Shown one piece after another: positions 1-7,766 of a DNA stretch of 64,000 nt. The first letter of the stretch is position 1. Each line of letters starts with the position of its first letter. Position numbers and translations under genes: made by a program. The DNA comes from Deltaproteobacteria bacterium. Its GTDB lineage: Bacteria; Desulfobacterota; GWC2-55-46. The notes beneath the pieces were generated by a model that saw only the letters and a list, made by a program, of their open reading frames with translations, did no database searches and had not been told where the DNA came from. The stretch is from assembly GCA_016218105.1 (NCBI GenBank), contig JACRET010000009.1:1-64000 (forward strand), given 5' to 3'.

Positions 1-17
1 GCTATGCATATTCAGGG
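1..17 (-). repeat. Repeat B, terminal fragment at window edge
   Basis: The first bases are the reverse complement of the left end of repeat B (TATGCATAGC) followed by the CCTGAA junction seen where B joins repeat A elsewhere. The rest of the element lies outside the window. Positions 18-235 hold no gene. A stretch at about 111-137 (TAGGGCCCG ... AACGGGCC) matches sequence next to the repeat C copies near 21580 and 37540. Confidence 0.6.
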
Positions 18-235
18 TTGAAATATGGAATACAGCGGCTGTTATGGTACTAAAATCCGTGTCTTTTGGCAAATAATAAGAATCTGGAGTGGGTGGATTT
101 TTTTACGGCGTAGGGCCCGTCCCCCGAACGGGCCGGGATCACCCTCGCTTGACCCCTGGCAAGCACATTAAAGTGACGAAGTGAAGGAAGAGTATCCAGA
201 CCAGCTTTCAGAAATCTGATACTGCGTACGCATCT

Positions 236-706
236 TCAATCCCGCACAAGAGACCTGGGCCTGAAGATAGAGAGCCAGAAGACCGCTGGTACGGCCACAA
301 GGAGCGCAAAGGTTGCGGCTATGGCGAGCTTATCATAAAACAGCAGCGTTTCTGTTATCCCGATGCCCTTAAAAAAGACTTCTTTAACGATAAAATTATA
401 TAAATAGAGGTGGGCCAGCTCAAACGGGACAAAGATCAGGAACACGATCAAAAGCTTACGCTTCAGCCAATGAGCATGGCGAAGCTCCGGCTCCGCGTCG
501 CGCATCATGTACCCGCTTAAGAGGAGTATCAAAAGGCCCAGGCCTTCGAGATAGACGAGGTTTATATATTTGTCGAATATCCATATGACCGTCCCGCTCT
601 CTTTCTCATAACGGGCGAGGAGGAAGAGTAAATATCCGCCGGTAGAGGGGCCAAGCCATGTGATCAACCCGAAAATATGCATTAACTTTGCGGCATTGTA
701 ATACAT
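236..706 (-). CDS. Small integral membrane protein, DUF2269/CopD-like
   Basis: This encodes about 156 residues that are almost entirely hydrophobic, with four predicted membrane helices. The N-terminal run YYNAAKLMHIFGLITWLGPS resembles the first helix of DUF2269/CopD-like membrane proteins, including a histidine inside the helix. I infer an inner-membrane protein of unknown function. The open frame reaches a TTG at 721, but the ATG at 706 has AAAAGG at a suitable distance upstream and is preferred. Family assignment is by eye and could be wrong; the membrane topology is the firm part. It is followed on the same strand by intergenic DNA with repeat B and C remnants. Confidence 0.6.
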   Translation of the reverse strand: MYYNAAKLMHIFGLITWLGPSTGGYLLFLLARYEKESGTVIWIFDKYINLVYLEGLGLLILLLSGYMMRDAEPELRHAHWLKRKLLIVFLIFVPFELAHLYLYNFIVKEVFFKGIGITETLLFYDKLAIAATFALLVAVPAVFWLSIFRPRSLVRD

Positions 707-831
707 TGCAACCTTTTTCAAGAGCGTGTCAGTGTGATTTACAAAACCGGCCTGACAACCCCCGGGTTATCGCAAGGTAGTCATTTCGGTAAGAGAGGAT
801 AGCAGAGGTTTTTTGAAAGTCAAGGAGGCGG

Positions 832-1533
832 CTATCTGTTTTTTGAGGGCTTTTGCGGTGGCTTTACAGGCGGACAAGAGGCCGGGGTTTCGACGCCGTT
901 TGCGAGGTCGTAGCTCAAGCACCTTGGCGGGATATCCTGCATCCTGCAGTCGTCGAGGAACATCTTGATAAAAGCGGTATTGTTTTTGACGGAGATAAGT
1001 TCGTAACCTATCGGGCTTTCAGGCTTTTTAACGGGTATTTCCTTTCCGTTCCCGCCGTCGAACCTGAAGACCCCATAGTTACAGCTGCCCCGGCGGTTGC
1101 CTACTCCGCTCAAGTCGTCTATCCAGACGAAATTATCGAGCTGGAAAGGGCTTTCTTTCCAGGGCAGTTTCGGATCCAGGGCGATCGCCCTGGAGCTACC
1201 CCCTTCCATTTCAGGGGGTAGTATGACGAAGCCGTCCTTTGGGGCCCAGATAAGCTTTTTAAATATCCCGGCCTCTGTCAGTTTTCCGTTATTGAAGGGT
1301 ACGGTTGAAAGCAGGGGGCCGCCTTTTGTGAAGAAGTTTATCCGGTAGGATATTGAAACCCCCTCCCCGGAAGGGTTGGCGCTTTTAAGCTGTGTAAAGG
1401 AGACTTCGTAGCCGCCGGTAGGCGAAAAAAAACTCTTCCGAGCCATGGGGTTACCAAACCCCACGGCTAAAAAGAGTAAGAAAATAGAGATCAGCGGTAA
1501 AATTATCCGGTTTACGGGTTTAAACTTTAACAT
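832..1533 (-). CDS. Exported protein of unknown function
   Basis: I do not recognise this 233-residue protein. It starts with a basic segment and a long hydrophobic stretch (about residues 8-27), which reads as a signal peptide or N-terminal anchor, so the product is probably periplasmic or membrane-tethered. The mature part is rich in beta-type sequence and glycine. It has four cysteines in its C-terminal half (in SCNY, DDC, PRC and ASC contexts) and ends in a proline/lysine-rich tail. The ATG at 1533 is the only good start before the signal sequence. A copy of repeat A (1588-1739) lies between its start and hemC. Confidence 0.6.
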   Translation of the reverse strand: MLKFKPVNRIILPLISIFLLFLAVGFGNPMARKSFFSPTGGYEVSFTQLKSANPSGEGVSISYRINFFTKGGPLLSTVPFNNGKLTEAGIFKKLIWAPKDGFVILPPEMEGGSSRAIALDPKLPWKESPFQLDNFVWIDDLSGVGNRRGSCNYGVFRFDGGNGKEIPVKKPESPIGYELISVKNNTAFIKMFLDDCRMQDIPPRCLSYDLANGVETPASCPPVKPPQKPSKNR

Positions 1534-1587
1534 GCCAGATCGCTCTCCAGGCCCGTAATCGGCAGGGGATTTTAAATCTGTTTTTAG

Positions 1588-1739
1588 CAGGTTGCTGAAA
1601 AACCCGTAATTTGTTCAGGCTGCTCAAAAAGGTTCAGCTGCAAGGCATCGAGAAGCGAGGAATGAGGCGTACTTTATCTGTACGCCGCAGTGACGAGCGA
1701 CGCTGACAACGAAGCAGATGGACTTTTTCAGCAGCCTTG
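1588..1739 (-). repeat. Repeat A copy 1 (reverse orientation)
   Basis: This copy lies between hemC and the exported protein and reads in reverse. It contains the hallmark hairpin GGCGTAC-loop-GTACGCC, the outer GCTGCTGAAAAA/TTTTTGAGCAGC arms, and the CCGTAATTTGTTCAGG tail. On the minus strand its outer end starts directly after the TAG stop of hemC. Confidence 0.85.
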
Positions 1740-2684
1740 CTAGGCAGATCCCGGAGGGCTTACATCGTAGAGGTCTTTAAGGATGTCGTATGCGCCCATT
1801 CCAAGAAGCCTTTCAGCGAGTTCCTTGCCCATCGCCTCGGCGTTTTCCTTAGGCCCGGCGATCACATCTTTTACAAAAACCTTTCCGTTGGGGTTCGCTA
1901 CAAGGCCGGTAAGCTTAAGCGTATCCCCGCTAAGCTCCCCGAATGCCGCGATAGGAACCTGACAGCCGCCTTCGAGCCTTTTTAAAAGCGCCCTTTCCGC
2001 CCTTACCGCGTACGAGGTCTCAGGGTGGTCAAAGAAGGCAACGAGGTCGTTTATATATTTGTCTTCGGTTTTGGTCTCAATCCCGAGAGCGCCCTGACCG
2101 ATAGCCGGAAGGCTCAGCTCAGGTGAAAGGAGTTCCGTTATCTTGTCAGACCAGCCGAGCCTGTTTACGCCCGCGCCTGCGAGTATTATGGCGTCGAAAT
2201 GGCCGTCAGAGAGCTTTTGCAAACGGGTATCGAGGTTGCCCCTCAGTTGGAGTATCTCGAAGTCCGGCCTCAAGTGCAGTATCTGAGCCTGCCTCCTGAG
2301 GCTTGACGTGCCAATCTTTGCGCCTTTGGGGAGGTCGAGGAGCTTTACGCCGGTTCTGCTGAAGACAGCGTCCCTCGGGTCTTCCCTTTTTGTGATACAG
2401 CGCAGATGGAGGCCGTCAGGGAAGAATGTCGGGACGTCTTTCATCGAGTGGACGGCCAGGTGAACCCTGCCCTCAAGGAGCGCCTCTTCGATCTCTTTTA
2501 CGAAGAGCCCCTTGCCGCCTACCTTGGCGAGCGGGACATCGAGTATCTTGTCACCTGTGGTCTTTATCTTTTCAAGCGATACCTCTATATCCGGATATTT
2601 CTTCTCAAGCTCGGATTTGACCCAGTTCGCCTGCCATAGGGCCAGCTTGCTTCCACGGGTGCCGATGATTACTTTTTTCTTCAA
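1740..2684 (-). CDS. hemC: Hydroxymethylbilane synthase (porphobilinogen deaminase)
   Basis: HemC polymerises four porphobilinogen molecules into hydroxymethylbilane in cytosolic tetrapyrrole synthesis. The 314-residue length is normal. It begins with the family signature IIGTRGSKLALWQ. The catalytic aspartate sits in HSMKDVP (D83), and the dipyrromethane cofactor cysteine is C241 in EGGCQVP. The start is a TTG at 2684. The gene is the last of the minus-strand cluster sirC-ccsA-hemA-hemC; an 80-bp gap holding a repeat B remnant separates it from hemA. Its stop codon directly abuts a repeat A copy. HemD and HemB are not in the window. Confidence 0.97.
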   Translation of the reverse strand: MKKKVIIGTRGSKLALWQANWVKSELEKKYPDIEVSLEKIKTTGDKILDVPLAKVGGKGLFVKEIEEALLEGRVHLAVHSMKDVPTFFPDGLHLRCITKREDPRDAVFSRTGVKLLDLPKGAKIGTSSLRRQAQILHLRPDFEILQLRGNLDTRLQKLSDGHFDAIILAGAGVNRLGWSDKITELLSPELSLPAIGQGALGIETKTEDKYINDLVAFFDHPETSYAVRAERALLKRLEGGCQVPIAAFGELSGDTLKLTGLVANPNGKVFVKDVIAGPKENAEAMGKELAERLLGMGAYDILKDLYDVSPPGSA

Positions 2685-2740
2685 AAGAGTCTACCTTTCT
2701 ACTGCTGATTTTCGATTATTGCCTTATTCTTCAGAGGGTA

Positions 2741-2769
2741 CCCGGCGGCTTGCCGCGGGGAGCTTCAAT
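2741..2769 (-). repeat. Repeat B fragment overlapping hemA stop
   Basis: This is the right end of repeat B (CTTGCCGCGGGGAGCTTCAAT). On the minus strand it begins ATTGAAGCTCC, and the TGA in that string is the stop codon of hemA (2765-2767). Confidence 0.7.
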
Positions 2770-4069
2770 CGTCATTATTCTGGGCCTTTTTGACGGCCTC
2801 TTCGTCTATCGTGAGGTCAAAGAGCTTCCGGATCGTATCTATGTAGAGGTCTCCCTCGATCTTATTCGCTTCTTTCTTAAGGTGCGTCACAGGGTGATGG
2901 AGGATCTTGTTTACTATCGCCGATGACATGGCGTCAAGCGCCTTACAGTCTTTTTCAGAGAGATTGTTCAGGGCAGACAGCGCCTTTGCAAGCTCCGCCT
3001 TCCTTATCTGGTCACAGGCCTGCCTGAGGGCGATGATAGTCGGCACGACGTCCAATGATTTTATCCAGCGGTAGAACTTCTCTATTTCCTCGACTACTAT
3101 CCTCTCAGCCTGCTCGGCTTCCTTGGCCCTCTCCTGGAGGTTGGCCACGACTACGCCCTGAAGGTTGTCCACGTCGTATACGTAGCAGTTGTCTATATTG
3201 TTGATGAGCGGGTCGACGTTCCTCGGAACGGAGATATCTATGAAGAACATGGGTTTGTGCTTCCGTTCCTTCATTACGTCATGGATCTGGTCAGGCCTTA
3301 TGATGAAGTTGGGCGCGCCGGTTGACGCGATTACGATATCGACGTTTTTAAGGTAATGGGGAAACTCGCGGAACATTATGGCCGTGCCGCCAAATCCCTT
3401 GACCATCTCAACGGCCTTTTCATATGTCCTGTTGGCGACCAGTATCTCCCTGATGCCGTTTGTCATCAGGTGCTTTGCGGCAAGCTCCGCCATCTCCCCC
3501 GCGCCGATCAGCATTACGGATTTTCCGGACAGGTCCCCGAATATCTTCCTCGCCAGCTCAACAGCCGCGAAGCTTATGGATACGGCGGACTCTCCTATCT
3601 TTGTCTCGCTCCTGATCCTTTTGGCTACCTGAAAGGCCTTATGGTAGAGTTTATTTACGATGACGCCCGCAGAGTTATGCTGGACGGCATAGCCGTAAGA
3701 GTCTTTTACCTGGCCGAGTATCTGAGGCTCTCCCATTACCATTGAATCGAGCCCCGCGCCGACCCTGAAGAGGTGTTTTACGGCATCCTCGCCGCAGTGG
3801 ACGTAAAGATGGTCATCGAGCTTTTCAAGCGGGATATCATGGAAATCCGAGAGGAACCGCTTTATCTGCCAGACCCCTTTTTCCATATCGCTGGTAATGG
3901 CAAGCACCTCGACCCTGTTGCAGGTCGATAATATGACCCCTTCATTCAGCCCGTAATGGTTCGTGAGCCTCTTAAGGGGTTCGCCGATCGTTTGCGCCGG
4001 GAAAGAGAGCTTTTCCCTTATCTCTATCGGCGAGGTCTTATGGTTTAGTCCGACTATTATGAGGTTCAT
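2765..4069 (-). CDS. hemA: Glutamyl-tRNA reductase
   Basis: HemA reduces glutamyl-tRNA to glutamate-1-semialdehyde with NADPH, the committed step of the C5 haem pathway. The 434 residues match the family. The N-terminus IIVGLNHKTSPIEIREK and the catalytic cysteine C50 in ILSTCNRVEVLA are diagnostic. The NADPH-binding motif is visible in SVMLIGAGEMAELAAKHL, and the C-terminal dimerisation helices are complete. It lies 51 bp downstream of ccsA on the same strand. The last codons and the TGA stop lie in a fragment of repeat B, so the element appears to have supplied the present stop codon. A slightly longer ancestral C-terminus is possible. Confidence 0.97.
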   Translation of the reverse strand: MNLIIVGLNHKTSPIEIREKLSFPAQTIGEPLKRLTNHYGLNEGVILSTCNRVEVLAITSDMEKGVWQIKRFLSDFHDIPLEKLDDHLYVHCGEDAVKHLFRVGAGLDSMVMGEPQILGQVKDSYGYAVQHNSAGVIVNKLYHKAFQVAKRIRSETKIGESAVSISFAAVELARKIFGDLSGKSVMLIGAGEMAELAAKHLMTNGIREILVANRTYEKAVEMVKGFGGTAIMFREFPHYLKNVDIVIASTGAPNFIIRPDQIHDVMKERKHKPMFFIDISVPRNVDPLINNIDNCYVYDVDNLQGVVVANLQERAKEAEQAERIVVEEIEKFYRWIKSLDVVPTIIALRQACDQIRKAELAKALSALNNLSEKDCKALDAMSSAIVNKILHHPVTHLKKEANKIEGDLYIDTIRKLFDLTIDEEAVKKAQNNDD

Positions 4070-4120
4070 CTTCCGATTATATCCGCAACTGCCGGAAAAG
4101 CCCCGGCTCCTTGTGTTTTT

Positions 4121-4939
4121 TTACTGCGAGAGGCCGTGCGCGCCGCCTGAAATGAAGTTGATTATAATGAATGAACCTAAAAGGATCATGAAAGCGGTGC
4201 CTGAGAATATCGCCGCTTTTTTACCGCGCCACCCGGCCGTAAGCCTTCCGTGGAGGAGCGCGGCGTAGAGAAACCATGTGATGAGAGACCATATCTGCCT
4301 GGGCTTCCAGTCCCAGTAGCTGCCTATGGCGTACTCAGACCAGACCGCGCCAGTTATGATGGCGATGGTCAAAAGCGGAAAGCCGTATTGCAGGCATTTA
4401 TAATTAAGCTCATCAAGCGTCTCCAGGGACGGGAGTATGAAGTAAAGGCCCTTGAGCTGCCTTTTCTTTAGATAACGCTCCTGTATTATGTACATTATGC
4501 CCAAAAAGAAGGCCAGGGCGAAAAAGGCATTGCCCATGAAGGCCAGTATAACGTGTACCGGCAGCCAGTAGCTCTCAAGAACAGGCGCAAGCGGTATGAT
4601 TTCCTTGGGCAGCAGGGACGCCGTCAATATGAGGAGCAGCGCAAATGGGCTCACAAAAGCGCCGAGCACCTTTTGCCTGTACCTCAAAAGCACAAGTATG
4701 TAAAGCGCAACCGTAATCCAGGAAAAGAGCGTCAGCGATTCGTGGAGGCTTGTTGCCGGGGTGCGCCCCGCCTCTATCCAGCGGGCTATTATGGTAGCCG
4801 TGTGGGTTAAAAACCCGGCGATAAGGATCGACTGGGCAACCGTGATGAACTTGTCCTTACGCGAAAAGAGATAGGCTGTGAAGACGAAAGTGGCCATCAG
4901 GTATACCACCGCTGTTATATGGAAAAATATTTCACTCAC
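4121..4939 (-). CDS. ccsA: Cytochrome c assembly membrane protein, CcsA/HemX-like
   Basis: This 272-residue, eight-helix protein belongs to the CcsA/ResC family of System II cytochrome c biogenesis, which moves or presents haem for covalent attachment to apocytochromes outside the inner membrane. The tryptophan-rich signature lies at residues 200-222, including GSYWDWKPRQIWSLITW. Candidate haem-ligand histidines are H46, H66, H129 and H230. The GTG start at 4939 lies 5 bp after the sirC stop, so translation is probably coupled. Next to hemA, the related HemX (a regulator of HemA level) is an alternative. The many c-type cytochromes in this window favour the assembly role. Confidence 0.88.
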   Translation of the reverse strand: MSEIFFHITAVVYLMATFVFTAYLFSRKDKFITVAQSILIAGFLTHTATIIARWIEAGRTPATSLHESLTLFSWITVALYILVLLRYRQKVLGAFVSPFALLLILTASLLPKEIIPLAPVLESYWLPVHVILAFMGNAFFALAFFLGIMYIIQERYLKKRQLKGLYFILPSLETLDELNYKCLQYGFPLLTIAIITGAVWSEYAIGSYWDWKPRQIWSLITWFLYAALLHGRLTAGWRGKKAAIFSGTAFMILLGSFIIINFISGGAHGLSQ

Positions 4940-4944
4940 AGATA

Positions 4945-5628
4945 TTACTTTACCCCGCCTTGCCCTTTAAGTTTGATGCCGGCCCCGGACAGGGTGTATC
5001 CCTTTCCGAGGAGTTCCACGAGAAACCCTTCTACCTTCCTGAAATCTTTTTCCTTAATCCACCCCGGTATCGGAGAATTCACCAAGGCTTTGAAAACTCT
5101 CTCTTTTTTAACATGATTCATATTGCTTTTCAATAACTTCTTCCTCACGGCCCCGAGGATATCCACAAAGGTTTCGTACTCGCCGCCTATTGTTTTTTCA
5201 AGCCCTTCCCTCAGTTTCCGGGCGAGCGCCGGGCTTTTTCCGGAGGTCGAGATGGCGATTATGAGGCTGCCCCTGTCTACTACCGAGGGGACTATGAAGC
5301 TGCAGCGCTCAGGGTCATCAACCGTGTTTATAAGGATACCGGCCCTCAAGGCCTCATTATATACGGTCTTGTTTACGCTTTCCGAATCAGAGGCCGAGAC
5401 AGCTAAAAAAACCCCTGTAAGGTCGCCCTCCCTGTATCTTCTTTTAATGAGGCTGATAGAGCCTTTTTTCGCGAGGCTATCAAGGGTTTTTGAAATCCTG
5501 GGGCTGATGACCGTTACAGACGCGCCTGCCTTAAGGAGCCCTTCTACCTTTCTTTCGGCGACCTTTCCTCCTCCGATCACCTTGCAGGGCTTATCTTTTA
5601 TGTCCGCGAATACGGGGTAGTAGCGCAT
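4945..5628 (-). CDS. Precorrin-2 dehydrogenase / sirohydrochlorin ferrochelatase
   Basis: This 227-residue protein matches the Met8p/SirC-type N-terminal domain of CysG. It oxidises precorrin-2 with NAD and may insert iron to give sirohaem. The NAD-binding motif is VIGGGKVAERK (about residues 18-27), and the conserved NTVDDPERCSF segment carries the catalytic aspartate and a cysteine. The methyltransferase half of CysG is absent. It is the first gene of the sirC-ccsA-hemA-hemC cluster. In organisms with cytochrome cd1, haem d1 derives from sirohaem, so this enzyme may also feed the NirS encoded at 19135-20868. Confidence 0.9.
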   Translation of the reverse strand: MRYYPVFADIKDKPCKVIGGGKVAERKVEGLLKAGASVTVISPRISKTLDSLAKKGSISLIKRRYREGDLTGVFLAVSASDSESVNKTVYNEALRAGILINTVDDPERCSFIVPSVVDRGSLIIAISTSGKSPALARKLREGLEKTIGGEYETFVDILGAVRKKLLKSNMNHVKKERVFKALVNSPIPGWIKEKDFRKVEGFLVELLGKGYTLSGAGIKLKGQGGVK

Positions 5629-5814
5629 CAGTTCTCGTTACGGCGGCCCCCCCATCTATACTTTTTCGACAGAATAACGGAAAAATTTAAGAAAAAGTTC
5701 GAATCAGGAGGAATTATCGCCTATTAAGATTAAAATAACCTGAAAAGTAGTTATAAAATTTTATAATAATACGGCCGGATCGGAGCCCCCGGGTTTTGGA
5801 CCAGAGTGTTAATC

Positions 5815-7278
5815 TCAGACTATCTCCCCCAGATACCATCTTTCATTCCCGTGGATATCGGAATATATGACCATGACCTCGCCTTTTACCATGCTTAGCG
5901 GAAAGCGTATCTGGTAGCCGGTCTCCCTAAGTTCTTTTGCCGAATAGAACTTATGCAGGTTAAAGACATCCCCGTCGAAGTTAAAATCCACCATGACCGA
6001 GGACAGCGCTTCATGGCCCGAGGCCCCGGCGCTCTTAAACCCCTCTATCTTGATTACGCAGTCGTTTGTCTTTTCATCTATCAGATATCTGCTCCTGACC
6101 TTTATCCCTGAATCCTTTTCACAGCAGCCCTCAACAGATTCGAATACTGAAAACGGTCTTAAGGGCTTTAAATATCTCTTTTTTGGGTTTTCAGGGTCTT
6201 TTGTGTCATTTAGCCCCAAGAGCCTTGTCTCGATAGTGTGTACGGAAAGCCCCCCTGAATCTATGCCTATCCAGGCCCTTCCAAGCTTTTCCGCGGCGAC
6301 AAGCGTTGTTCCAGCCCCGGCAAACGCGTCGAGGATGATATCTCCTTTGTTCGATGCGGCCTTGATGATGCGGACAAGGAGCGCTTCAGGTTTCTGGGTA
6401 GGGTAGCCGGTCTTTTCATCCTCGCTTATGTGCATCGCATCCGGTATATCGTCCCAGACATCGCCGATGAGCTTATCCTCTATAAGGCAGTCCCCGTCCT
6501 CTTTAAGGAAGTACTTTATCCGGATACTGCCGTTCTTTGTGAGGTAGATACGCCCTTCTTTTTTGAGTGCCGCGATGGAAGAATCAGTATAATCACCGCG
6601 CGGCGAGGTCTTGAACCATCGGCCTTCACTGTCCTCCCTAAAGCCTGACGCGCCCTTTTTTATCCTCTTTTGAGTGAATATCTGGTTGAATAGATGGGTT
6701 TTCTTCTGATACCAGAGGATTATATCGTGATTTCTGGAGAACTGTCCGGCCTTTGCCTTTGCGCCCCGCCCGCCGTAGCTCCATACGATGTCGTTAAGGA
6801 AATTTTCTTCCCCGAAGACCTCGTCCATTATTACCTTTACATAATGGGCCTTTTTCCAATCGAGGTGGACGAAGATGGAGCCGTCATCTGTAAGAAGCTC
6901 TTTAAGCAGAACGAGTCTCTTCCTTAGAAATTCAACGAACTCGGCGCCTACTATCTTGTCCTCATAAGCCTTCTGGTTTTTTCTGCCCTTAAACGCCAGG
7001 TTTGTCGCGAACGGCGGATCTATATAGATGACCCTTATCCCGTGCGTCCCGTCGGCGTTCTTTAAAAGCCCCTTTTCTTTCATCTTGATGAGGGTCATAA
7101 GCGCGCTCAGGTTCTCGCCCCTGACGAGGAGATTTGAGCCGGATAACGTATTGCCGAATGACTTTATCTTTTCGAGTTGGGCCGGTTCTATAGAGGCAAC
7201 GATCTTCTTCCCGGTCTCTTTGGCGGGGTAGACCAGCTCGTATTCTTTCCCGTTCCCATTCTTTGGAGGTCTTCTCAT
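5815..7278 (-). CDS. Orphan site-specific DNA methyltransferase (beta class, type III Mod-like)
   Basis: This 487-residue enzyme probably methylates adenine N6 or cytosine N4 using S-adenosylmethionine. The catalytic motif DPPF (residues 87-90) comes before the SAM-binding motif DAFAGAGTT (317-325). That is the beta-class order shared by type III Mod subunits and CcrM-like enzymes. A GYPTQKPEALL segment before the SAM motif is also typical. The C-terminal 130 residues are variable and may hold part of the specificity region. No restriction subunit is adjacent on either strand, so the gene is an orphan here and could serve regulation rather than restriction. It is divergent from the ferredoxin gene at 7387. 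Confidence 0.9.
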   Translation of the reverse strand: MRRPPKNGNGKEYELVYPAKETGKKIVASIEPAQLEKIKSFGNTLSGSNLLVRGENLSALMTLIKMKEKGLLKNADGTHGIRVIYIDPPFATNLAFKGRKNQKAYEDKIVGAEFVEFLRKRLVLLKELLTDDGSIFVHLDWKKAHYVKVIMDEVFGEENFLNDIVWSYGGRGAKAKAGQFSRNHDIILWYQKKTHLFNQIFTQKRIKKGASGFREDSEGRWFKTSPRGDYTDSSIAALKKEGRIYLTKNGSIRIKYFLKEDGDCLIEDKLIGDVWDDIPDAMHISEDEKTGYPTQKPEALLVRIIKAASNKGDIILDAFAGAGTTLVAAEKLGRAWIGIDSGGLSVHTIETRLLGLNDTKDPENPKKRYLKPLRPFSVFESVEGCCEKDSGIKVRSRYLIDEKTNDCVIKIEGFKSAGASGHEALSSVMVDFNFDGDVFNLHKFYSAKELRETGYQIRFPLSMVKGEVMVIYSDIHGNERWYLGEIV

Positions 7279-7336
7279 TTGCTTATTTTATAGGATTTAA
7301 AGAAAATATAGAAGAAAATTGATATTTTTACTTGAT

Positions 7337-7363
7337 TTGAACCCGTCAATGTCGGAATATAAT
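7337..7363 (+). promoter_or_regulatory. Candidate sigma-70 promoter for ferredoxin gene
   Basis: TATAAT at 7358-7363 follows TTGAAC at 7337-7342 with a 15-bp spacer. AAAGGAGG lies 6-8 bp before the ATG at 7387. The -10 box is perfect but the spacer is short. Confidence 0.45.
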
Positions 7364-7386
7364 CTGGTAAAAGGAGGCAATATCAT

Positions 7387-7704
7387 ATGAAACCTTACAG
7401 GCTTCACATATTCGTATGCCAGGGTAAAAGGTGCGCCGCCAAAGGCTCCGAAGATGTTCTTGAGTCGTTGAAAGAGAAGATAAAGGCCGCGGCGATAAAG
7501 GATGTAAAGATATCCAAAAGCGGCTGCCTCAAGGTCTGCAAAGAAACGGAAACAGAAGGCGAGTTCTCACCGGCAGTAGTAATCTACCCGGAGGGCGTCT
7601 GGTACAGGAAGGTAGCCGTCTCTGACGTAGACGAGATAATAGAAAAGCATGTAAAAAAGGGAGAGGTAGTAGAGAGGCTCTTCCACTACAGGATGACGAA
7701 GTAG
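7387..7704 (+). CDS. Thioredoxin-like [2Fe-2S] ferredoxin
   Basis: This 105-residue protein has the fold signature of thioredoxin-like [2Fe-2S] ferredoxins: HIFVCQGKRCAAKG near the N-terminus and SKSGCLKVCKE in the middle. Cysteines C11, C16, C47 and C51 are the expected cluster ligands. The C-terminus with PAVVIYPEGVWYRKV is also typical. It likely carries electrons in the cytoplasm; no partner enzyme is adjacent. A strong Shine-Dalgarno (AAAGGAGG) fixes the ATG at 7387. Upstream it is divergent from the DNA methyltransferase. Confidence 0.88.
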   Translation: MKPYRLHIFVCQGKRCAAKGSEDVLESLKEKIKAAAIKDVKISKSGCLKVCKETETEGEFSPAVVIYPEGVWYRKVAVSDVDEIIEKHVKKGEVVERLFHYRMTK

Positions 7705-7766
7705 AAAAAACGGACTCTATCCTCCGGTGATGGGGGAGGGCGTTTAAATAATTTCGCAAGGTGATG

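Noticed and set aside
5815-7278. Complete type III restriction-modification system
   Set aside because: No Res helicase/nuclease gene is adjacent on either strand; the flanking genes are sirC and a ferredoxin.
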